Source: Methanocorpusculum sp.
GTDB taxonomy: Archaea > Halobacteriota > Methanomicrobia > Methanomicrobiales > Methanocorpusculaceae
Assembly (NCBI GenBank): GCA_029987395.1
Contig: DALTVX010000077.1
Location: forward strand, 1 to 19,618
DNA: 19,618 nt
Direction: 5' to 3'
In this document: positions 15,438-19,618 of the stretch, one piece after another
Position numbering within the stretch: position 1 is the first letter of the stretch
Layout of the letters: each line of letters begins with the position of its first letter
Made by a program: the position numbers and the translations under genes
Notes under the pieces: generated by a model
Told to the model about the DNA's origin: nothing
What the model saw: only the letters and a program-made list of their open reading frames with translations
The model's database searches: none

Positions 15438-15800
15438 ATGTTGACTCACCCTGAAAGACGCGCGGCAGGGATCATGATCTTTGTTGTCCTTTTGCTTGCT
15501 GGGATGTATATTGGAACATCGTACATGTTTCCCGATGGAGGAGCTGTTCCTTATCAGGATGACAATCCAGATGGAACACGAGTTTATCTGCAAGGCATCG
15601 TGCATGATACAAAAATCACCGCCACTGGTGGCCATTTGATTGTCAATGTCTCCGGGGTTGATGTATTTGTTCCAAAGGGTGGGACTGAACTTATTTTATT
15701 GCCCGGCGATCATGTCAGAGTTATAGGGGACGTGGATACGTATGCTGGAAAAAAAGAGATTATCGCACACAGGATGTCAGATATCACAATTCTGGTATGA
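15438..15800 (+). CDS. Membrane-anchored OB-fold protein, function unknown
   Basis: This 120-aa protein has a positively charged N-terminus (LTHPERRAAG), one hydrophobic helix (residues 12-31, IMIFVVLLLAGMYIGTSYMF) and an external domain. The external domain looks like an OB fold of the nucleic-acid-binding (tRNA_anti) kind: VYLQGIVHDTKITATGGHLIV, FVPKGG, then LLPGDHVRVIGDVDTYAGKKEII. The topology suggests the OB domain faces outside the cell. There are no cysteines and no lipobox. It is followed 33 nt later by another unknown gene in the same direction. I do not recognise a named family; ligand binding is inferred from fold only. Confidence 0.7.
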   Translation: MLTHPERRAAGIMIFVVLLLAGMYIGTSYMFPDGGAVPYQDDNPDGTRVYLQGIVHDTKITATGGHLIVNVSGVDVFVPKGGTELILLPGDHVRVIGDVDTYAGKKEIIAHRMSDITILV

Positions 15801-15833
15801 TTTTAATAATTGCAACCGACATACATGATTGGT

Positions 15834-16235
15834 ATGACTGATCTGCCCGCACCAAGTGAAAAGATCGATCTGCTAAGGCTTCGGGAGATCCGACAGCGCG
15901 AACGGATCAATGTGTATCTCTATATGGACGAAGAGATCGCGAAGACCTCAAATATTGCGGACGATGTGGAAAAATACCGGCTTACAGATATGGATTTCCG
16001 TCCTGTCCTCGAGATTGAGGAATGGTTCAAAAATATGCTGAAACATATGAAACTAATCGAAGGGCCTGGGGCTAACATTGAAAAAATGCTGAAAAAGCAA
16101 CCGTTGTTTGCAGAAATACTGGAGACCGGAACTCTTCAGACCGCTGTCGGGCCGCGAATATATATCAAAGCACTTCTCCCATACCTTGATGAAATGGAGG
16201 AAATCGAGGTTCGGAAAGCAACCGGATTTAAATAA
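15834..16235 (+). CDS. Hypothetical helical protein, 133 aa
   Basis: Unrecognised. It is charged and mostly helical: LLRLREIRQRERINVYLYM, then an acidic middle, EIEEWFKNMLKHMKLI, and a C-terminal half with GPRIYIKALLPYLDEMEEIE. There is no signal peptide, membrane segment or metal motif. In-frame starts exist at TTG 15810, ATG 15825 and ATG 15834; TTTTAATAATT at 15801-15811 lies about 28 nt before the last, which I prefer as a leaderless start. Its proximity to the OB-fold membrane protein suggests a loose pairing only. Confidence 0.6.
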   Translation: MTDLPAPSEKIDLLRLREIRQRERINVYLYMDEEIAKTSNIADDVEKYRLTDMDFRPVLEIEEWFKNMLKHMKLIEGPGANIEKMLKKQPLFAEILETGTLQTAVGPRIYIKALLPYLDEMEEIEVRKATGFK

Positions 16236-16292
16236 ACGAGTACGGGGGTGGCCTCAATTTCATTTTTTATGTGAATCAGTAATCTCAACTTT

Positions 16293-16325
16293 AACTCTAT
16301 GGCCAGCAGAGTTGCGGCGCATTTT
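16293..16325 (+). terminator. Hairpin plus T5 downstream of the helical gene
   Basis: AACTCT (16293-16298) and AGAGTT (16308-16313) form a perfect 6-bp stem with a 9-nt loop. A T5 run follows at 16321-16325, close to the end of the convergent phospholipase-like gene. It could end the plus-strand transcript or stabilise its 3' end. Confidence 0.35.
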
Positions 16326-16328
16326 TCA

Positions 16329-17984
16329 TCAGATTCTTCTTCGATAAATTAGGATGCCTATCAAAAGGATCACAACACCACCCGCAAGGAGATAACGAAC
16401 GTCAAAGCCGATACCTGCTGAAAGTGGGTCTTTGTCAAAGTCTCCGTTCCAGTCAAAGGAGAATACTTTTGAATAATACTCGGCTGCCTCAGCACTATGA
16501 AGGATCAGTCCTGCCTCGCGGTTATTGTTTGGTGAGTTATAGTTCCAGTTTATTGAGCTGATAAGAACATACTCGTCATCAACAATCATGCCCTTGTTGT
16601 GGACCTTTGTAAGATATGATCCCGGAGAAAGAAGTTTTGCAGAAACAGTGCCACCGCGTCTATTCAGAGTTGCCACGAGTTCATCATTGTCTGTAGCGCC
16701 ATCGGTATTGTAATACATCCCGTCAAGGATCACGCGAAGTTTTGCTCCCCGGTCAGCTACACTGAGCAGTTCGGCAAGCCAGACGTTTTCTCCATTCGGA
16801 TAAGGGGAGATGTAGGCTTGCTGAACATCGATCGACTTTTTTGCCAATTTGATCAGGTCAGATACAAGACCACTTGTATCCGGGGATATGACAGGGGTTA
16901 TGATCACATCATACAGAGTTTTTTCAGAAAAGTGCGGGGTGATCGTTTCAGCAGTCTGAGTGTTTGGGAGAGGTTCGTTTCCCGTAGCATATCGATGAAT
17001 ATCATATCCGGAAATATCATCGGCAAACACTGCGGTGAAATATCCTGCCACCTCTGCATCCCGGACGACCGTTCCCCACCCTCTGTTTCCTTTGGTTTCG
17101 GGAAGCGGGATGCCGGTCGGTTTGAAATTTTCCGAGATAACCACTGTAACGTAATCATCTGCCACAAAATATTTTGCATGCAGGTATCGGTATCTTGCCG
17201 GAAGCTTGCCTTCACTTTTGATTGTCCAGACAGAAACGCCGTTTTCCGTCAGATAATTCATCACTCCTTTTTGATCTTCAGAGATGCCGCCCACGGGACC
17301 TCCCTCAAGTAGCAACGTCACCTTCACCCCCCTGTTTGCAGCATAAGCGACCTCGCGCGCAATATCTGCATGAGTAAATTCATACATAGATATCAGCAAT
17401 GTATCCGTCGATTTGCGAATGACATCGATCACGGCACTATACGAACAGTCGGGTGATACAAATAGCGTGACTGAATCTGCGTTGAAGGTTTCTGGATAAA
17501 AACGGCTCTGCCCTATCTTGTAGATCCGGTCGTCCCATACACCTTTAGAATAAACATGGATCCTGCCGTTCGATGCGGCTAGTTCATTTGGCCAGGATAC
17601 TGTTTGAACAACAGTTCCTTGTGAAAGGAGTGAAAGCGTATCTCCGGTGTTTGCCATCTGAAATTTTCCAGACATTGGAATGTTTGGTGTTGTGCCGCTC
17701 TCAATGATCTCATAATTTGGAAGGGTTTTATGGATCTGATAATAGGCCGCGGCACTTCGCGCCACCACTATGCGTCCGTTCGATACGGCACCTGAAGGAA
17801 ATGAGAGAACACCCTCACCATCAGATATTGTCCACCCCGCGAGGCTCCCCACTCCCTCTAGAATAAAATACTCATCCCCGTCTCCCGATGCATATCCGTC
17901 AGGACAGAACTCAACGAGATCGAATGCCGAGACTGGGGATATACACAGGGCAAGAACTAAAAGAAGAAGAAAGAGCCTTTTCAT
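16329..17984 (-). CDS. Surface-anchored phospholipase D / nuclease-like protein
   Basis: This 551-aa secreted protein has a signal peptide (KRLFLLLLVLALCISPVSA, cleavage about residue 20). A lamin-tail-like beta domain follows (about 21-135, with YFILEGVGSLAGWTISDGEG). Two phospholipase D halves carry complete HxK(x)4D motifs: H269-K271-D276 in LHAKYFVADD, and H462-K464-D469 in VHNKGMIVDD followed by SSINWNYNSPNNNREAG. A C-terminal membrane helix (about 530-547) ends in RRRI. Both half-sites are intact, so an active phosphodiesterase held on the outer face of the membrane is expected. Nucleic acid is as likely a substrate as lipid, since PLD-fold nucleases share these motifs and lamin-tail domains often accompany extracellular nucleases. 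It diverges from mfnE. Confidence 0.85.
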   Translation of the reverse strand: MKRLFLLLLVLALCISPVSAFDLVEFCPDGYASGDGDEYFILEGVGSLAGWTISDGEGVLSFPSGAVSNGRIVVARSAAAYYQIHKTLPNYEIIESGTTPNIPMSGKFQMANTGDTLSLLSQGTVVQTVSWPNELAASNGRIHVYSKGVWDDRIYKIGQSRFYPETFNADSVTLFVSPDCSYSAVIDVIRKSTDTLLISMYEFTHADIAREVAYAANRGVKVTLLLEGGPVGGISEDQKGVMNYLTENGVSVWTIKSEGKLPARYRYLHAKYFVADDYVTVVISENFKPTGIPLPETKGNRGWGTVVRDAEVAGYFTAVFADDISGYDIHRYATGNEPLPNTQTAETITPHFSEKTLYDVIITPVISPDTSGLVSDLIKLAKKSIDVQQAYISPYPNGENVWLAELLSVADRGAKLRVILDGMYYNTDGATDNDELVATLNRRGGTVSAKLLSPGSYLTKVHNKGMIVDDEYVLISSINWNYNSPNNNREAGLILHSAEAAEYYSKVFSFDWNGDFDKDPLSAGIGFDVRYLLAGGVVILLIGILIYRRRI

Positions 17985-18020
17985 ATTGATTTTTCTTTAT
18001 TCACGTCATAGTATTAGTAT
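17985..18020. promoter_or_regulatory. Divergent promoter region, PLD-like gene / mfnE
   Basis: Only 36 bp separate the two starts. On the minus strand ATACTAATACT is centred about 28 nt upstream of the PLD ATG (leaderless spacing). On the plus strand a weak TTTATTC (17994-18000) lies about 25 nt before the mfnE ATG. The two core promoters overlap, so their use may be mutually exclusive. Confidence 0.45.
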
Positions 18021-18533
18021 ATGGCGAACGGGATGGTGATAAAATTCGGCGGGAGTCTGATGGATATTGCAGGGGAAGTACTCGGTGAGCTCCCAATAAT
18101 GCCAATTATTATCGTCCCCGGCGGCGGGATCTTTGCAGATTTCATCCGGGAAGAAAACTTAGACGATGATACTTCTCACTGGAGAGCTATTGATGCGATG
18201 GACAAATACGGCAGATATCTCTCCACATTCGGTTATCCAGTTACCACCGAACTGGTGATTCCAGAAGGCCCTACGATCCTTTTACCAAAACGTCTTATGC
18301 AAAAAGCAGATCCACTTCCCCACTCGTGGGATATAACATCCGACTCGATCGCAGCATGGATCGCTGGGGAACTCAGCTCTCATTTGTTGGTGATCAAATC
18401 AACTGATTCTGGTTCTGATCTCGTGGATCCCTCGTTTTGGTCTATTTTGGAACGGAATAATTTATCGGCAGATATTATCAACGGAAGGGTCCGTGGTACT
18501 GTTCGAAAATACTTCCAAGCCACACGTTTATAA
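18021..18533 (+). CDS. mfnE: Amino-acid-kinase-fold protein, probable methanofuran-pathway kinase MfnE
   Basis: MfnE phosphorylates 5-(aminomethyl)-3-furanmethanol phosphate in methanofuran synthesis, the C1 carrier of the first step of methanogenesis. The 170-aa protein shows the amino-acid-kinase P-site MVIKFGGSLMD (residues 5-15), the glycine loop IIVPGGGIFADF (about 35-46), and the signature DITSDSIAAWIAGEL (about 103-117) common to the MfnE/uridylate-kinase-like branch. It is shorter than characterised MfnE (about 210 aa), chiefly in the C-terminal half, so function is by family and context. It is followed 35 nt later by the zinc-ribbon and aEF-1B genes. Confidence 0.72.
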   Translation: MANGMVIKFGGSLMDIAGEVLGELPIMPIIIVPGGGIFADFIREENLDDDTSHWRAIDAMDKYGRYLSTFGYPVTTELVIPEGPTILLPKRLMQKADPLPHSWDITSDSIAAWIAGELSSHLLVIKSTDSGSDLVDPSFWSILERNNLSADIINGRVRGTVRKYFQATRL

Positions 18534-18568
18534 TAATCGGACGCTAATAAACTAAGGAGTTTGATCGT

Positions 18569-18730
18569 ATGGCAACTATAAAATGTACATCATGCAATGC
18601 CCCGCTCGCAGAGCGCGGCGCAACCGAGTTTAAATGCCCGGACTGTGGAGAGATGATTTATCGCTGTGCACGCTGCAGAGGACAGAGTGTTAAATACACC
18701 TGCCCGAAGTGTGGATTCCAGGGGCTCTGA
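18569..18730 (+). CDS. Small zinc-ribbon protein (HVO_2753-like, RNA-binding type)
   Basis: This 53-aa protein is built from four cysteine knuckles: CTSC (6-9), CPDC (23-26), CARC (33-36) and CPKC (45-48), enough to hold two zinc ions. Such archaeal micro zinc-finger proteins are annotated as Zn-ribbon RNA-binding or translation-associated. The gene is preceded by AAGGAG (18554-18559), 9 nt before the ATG. Its TGA lies 7 nt before the aEF-1B start, so the two are co-translated, an arrangement seen widely in Euryarchaeota. A role linked to the ribosome is inferred from that partner. Confidence 0.9.
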   Translation: MATIKCTSCNAPLAERGATEFKCPDCGEMIYRCARCRGQSVKYTCPKCGFQGL

Positions 18731-18737
18731 ATAGTTC

Positions 18738-18998
18738 ATGGGTGAAGTTGTTGTTATTCTGAAAATCATGCCTGAATCACCGGAAGTTGATATTGTAAAA
18801 CTTCAAGCAGAGATCAGAGCAACAGTATCTGGTATCGAAGATATGAAAGTCGAACCGATTGGATTCGGTCTTTCTTCAATTAAGATTGCCATGGTCACTG
18901 AGGATGATGAAGGAGCAGGCGACAAGGTCGAAGCTCTGTTTTCCAAGATCCCAGGGATCGACCGGGTAGAGATCGAGTCTCTGAACCGATTAATCTAA
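18738..18998 (+). CDS. ef1b: Translation elongation factor aEF-1 beta
   Basis: This is the guanine-nucleotide exchange factor for aEF-1A. The 86-aa ferredoxin-like fold corresponds to the C-terminal catalytic domain of eukaryotic eEF1B-alpha, and the length is standard for archaea (85-90). Typical features are the N-terminal strand VVVILKIMPESPEVD, the GIEDMKVEPIGFGLSSIKIAMV stretch (shown in family alignments), and the acidic VTEDDEGAGDKVEALFSKIPG. It is translated 7 nt after the zinc-ribbon gene. A T8 run at 19002-19009, just past the stop, is the probable terminator. Confidence 0.95.
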   Translation: MGEVVVILKIMPESPEVDIVKLQAEIRATVSGIEDMKVEPIGFGLSSIKIAMVTEDDEGAGDKVEALFSKIPGIDRVEIESLNRLI

Positions 18999-19001
18999 AT
19001 A

Positions 19002-19014
19002 TTTTTTTTCTTTT
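19002..19014 (+). terminator. Oligo-T terminator after aEF-1B
   Basis: TTTTTTTTCTTTT begins 4 nt after the aEF-1B stop codon, the classical archaeal oligo-U stop for the mfnE / zinc-ribbon / aEF-1B transcript. Confidence 0.55.
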
Positions 19015-19142
19015 CGAATGCTTTTCTACGCCTGAAGTGCTGTTTTTTCAACTTTGTCTTCATATCAGCCTATCATTTAAGTTGTGAAATGGGTGTCTGA
19101 ATATCGAAAAATTGCTACCCAAAACCCCTCACTTTTGCAGGG

Positions 19143-19171
19143 CGCGCCGCCTGAAATGGCGTGTTTTTTTT
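19143..19171 (+). terminator. Intrinsic-terminator-like hairpin with T8
   Basis: CGCGCC (19143-19148) pairs with GGCGTG (19158-19163, one G-U), with a 9-nt loop, and is followed at once by TTTTTTTT (19164-19171). It lies about 145 nt beyond the aEF-1B stop and its T run, so it either backs up that terminator or ends a separate short RNA. Confidence 0.45.
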
Positions 19172-19208
19172 ATTCGCGTTTAATCATGCCGATTTTGATT
19201 TTGTGACC

Positions 19209-19216
19209 TATAAATG
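19209..19216 (+). promoter_or_regulatory. TATA box, distal, of unknown transcript
   Basis: TATAAATG in the context GACCTATAAATGTCC is a good archaeal TATA box. Initiation would fall near 19238. A transcript from there would contain the AGCCAG/CTGGCT hairpin and reach the T6 run at 19310-19315, about 75-80 nt long, or read on into the structured leader. Confidence 0.4.
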
Positions 19217-19325
19217 TCCAAAATGCGATTTCATGCCAATAACGTTCTCAGATGGCTGAAATGACGAAAATAAGCCAGTAGAAGTCGAATCTGGCTATTA
19301 TACGTGGACTTTTTTGAGAGGAAGA

Positions 19326-19333
19326 TTTAAATG
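19326..19333 (+). promoter_or_regulatory. TATA box, proximal, of the structured leader
   Basis: TTTAAATG, preceded by the purine-rich GAGAGGAAGA (BRE-like), predicts initiation near 19352-19358. The gene downstream starts at 19510, so the 5' UTR would be about 155 nt. This is long for this genome, where most genes above look leaderless or short-leadered. Confidence 0.5.
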
Positions 19334-19383
19334 CTGTACTGCTGACATATTACTATCCAACGTGTGCTGTAGAGAGTAAATAA

Positions 19384-19501
19384 GCCGGGTTCCCATAATG
19401 GGAAAATACGGTGCTAAACCTCATAGATGAAGCCCCAGGCAGAATTCTGTCTGAGGCGGTATGCGGCCTTTAACGGTCGCTGTCATGCCACGATGGAAGG
19501 A
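19384..19501 (+). ncRNA. Structured 5' leader, candidate cis-regulatory RNA
   Basis: Hand folding gives three hairpins in a row. First, TTCCCA-TAA-TGGGAA (19390-19404). Second, an 11-pair stem with one mismatch, GCC-C-CAGGCAG / CTGTCTG-A-GGC with an AATT loop (19432-19457). Third, immediately adjacent, GGTATG and CGGCC pairing with GGTCG and CATGCC around a TTTAAC loop with a 4-nt bulge (19458-19489). Between the first two lies the unpaired-looking GGTGCTAAACC (19410-19420). The ribosome-binding site GGAAGGA (19495-19501) follows the last stem directly, so folding could gate translation. No Rfam class is assigned. The same bases also hold two small overlapping ORFs, so peptide coding is a competing explanation. 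Confidence 0.5.
19398..19430 (+). CDS. Candidate upstream ORF 1, 10 codons
   Basis: ATG at 19398-19400 opens the peptide MGKYGAKPHR, ending at TGA 19428-19430. That stop overlaps the start of the next small ORF as ATGA. It has no clear ribosome-binding site, and its ATG lies within the first leader hairpin. Ten codons can easily occur by chance; it is listed for the chained overlap. Confidence 0.2.
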   Translation: MGKYGAKPHR

Positions 19502-19513
19502 CTTTATCTATGA
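19427..19513 (+). CDS. Candidate upstream ORF 2, 28 codons
   Basis: ATG at 19427-19429 opens a basic, Cys-containing 28-residue peptide starting MKPQAEFCLRRYAAF. Its TGA at 19511-19513 overlaps the ATG (19510-19512) of the decarboxylase-like gene as ATGA, the usual geometry of translational coupling. The codons run through the two strong leader hairpins, which argues that the sequence may be kept for RNA structure instead. No homology is recognised. Confidence 0.25.
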   Translation: MKPQAEFCLRRYAAFNGRCHATMEGLYL

Positions 19514-19618
19514 AACAGATGACAGCTAACCACATGACTGATGCAGAGGTCATTGCAGAGTTTAAGAAAGAAGACTGCTGGGGTCTTTGCACCTCTATCG
19601 ATTTGAAAGAGTGTGACC
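19510..19618 (+). CDS. speD: Probable S-adenosylmethionine decarboxylase proenzyme, 5' end only
   Basis: Thirty-six codons are visible before the window ends. The stretch CWGLCTSIDLKECD (residues 23-36) resembles the first strand of small prokaryotic S-adenosylmethionine decarboxylases (WGxxxSIDLxxCDP). These are pyruvoyl enzymes that make decarboxylated SAM for spermidine or agmatine-derived polyamines. The self-cleavage Ser and the rest lie outside the window, so the call rests on a short match. GGAAGGA lies 8 nt before the ATG at 19510; in-frame Met codons at 19519 and 19534 are weaker alternatives. It is preceded by the long structured leader. Confidence 0.55.
   Translation, partial: MKQMTANHMTDAEVIAEFKKEDCWGLCTSIDLKECD

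Larger units (their letters stand above)
19015..19325. other. Intergenic region with candidate small-RNA signals, no protein gene seen
   Basis: I see no convincing ORF here. The region holds a GC hairpin with a T8 run (19143-19171), a TATA box (19209-19216), a 6-bp hairpin (AGCCAG/CTGGCT, 19273-19296) and a T6 run (19310-19315). These could delimit one or two short untranslated RNAs, or be upstream parts of a long leader for the gene at 19510. Confidence 0.35.

Noticed and set aside
19142..19149. GCGCGCC/GGCGCGCC palindrome as a possible protein-binding or origin site
   Set aside because: It is a single short palindrome contained in the hairpin that precedes T8; the terminator-like explanation is enough and no repeats surround it.
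19214..19264. 16-codon ORF starting at ATG 19214
   Set aside because: Its ATG overlaps the TATA box, so it would not be in that transcript, and it has no ribosome-binding site.
19398..19500. Resemblance of the leader to a cobalamin riboswitch (GGGAA...GGTGnnAAnCC, later GCCAC and GGAAGG)
   Set aside because: The P3-P6 core between these strings and the B12-box spacing do not fit, and the downstream gene is not a B12 gene; the shared strings are too short.
1..19618. CRISPR arrays, insertion sequences, integrases or tRNA-embedded attachment sites
   Set aside because: No regularly spaced direct repeats, transposase motifs, or duplicated 3' ends of the two tRNA genes were found on reading both strands.

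Overview
The window reads as a dense block of euryarchaeal chromosome from a methanogen. I infer the order Methanomicrobiales, possibly Methanocorpusculum; this rests on gene content and was not computed. Supporting signs are an archaeal-type phosphoglycerate mutase, a RadA recombinase, a multi-OB-fold RPA, a probable methanofuran-pathway kinase (MfnE), aEF-1B, an archaetidyl-lipid CDP-alcohol transferase, tRNA genes without an encoded CCA, and many promoters with a TATA box about 25 nt upstream of a start codon (leaderless mRNA). I see no insertion sequence, prophage, integrase or CRISPR array.

Layout: 1-103 is the 5' end of an unknown minus-strand gene. HtpX protease (199-1113) is followed by tRNA-Gly(UCC) and tRNA-Val(CAC). 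The minus-strand block 1488-5864 holds, in transcription order, a riboflavin/F420-pathway reductase (arfC), a single-cysteine peroxiredoxin, archaeal phosphoglycerate mutase (apgM), a bactofilin-like beta-helix protein and an abutting SAM-dependent methyltransferase-like protein. A CDP-alcohol phosphatidyltransferase (5946) converges on a NOG1-like GTPase (6676-7698). That GTPase diverges from an HTH-CBS regulator (7755), which is followed by a PRC-barrel protein of the kind linked to archaeal cell division. radA and a phosphoglycolate phosphatase form a minus-strand pair.

A tight dapL-lysA-rpa operon (14777 to 11042) couples the last lysine steps to ssDNA-binding protein. A small leaderless gene overlaps the 3' end of rpa. 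Then come a small winged-helix regulator, a membrane-anchored OB-fold protein, an unknown helical protein, and a surface-anchored phospholipase D/nuclease-like protein. Divergent from the last is mfnE, followed by a four-knuckle zinc-ribbon protein and aEF-1B.

The most unusual part is the last 600 bases. A roughly 500-nt intergenic region carries two TATA boxes, a terminator-like GC hairpin with a T8 run, and a roughly 150-nt strongly structured leader directly upstream of a truncated gene that looks like S-adenosylmethionine decarboxylase. The leader folds on paper into at least three hairpins. It also contains two tiny ORFs chained by ATGA overlaps to each other and to the main gene, and short strings reminiscent of the SAM-I riboswitch core in swapped order. 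A cis-acting regulator of polyamine synthesis, either RNA-based or uORF-based, is the best candidate here for something undescribed.
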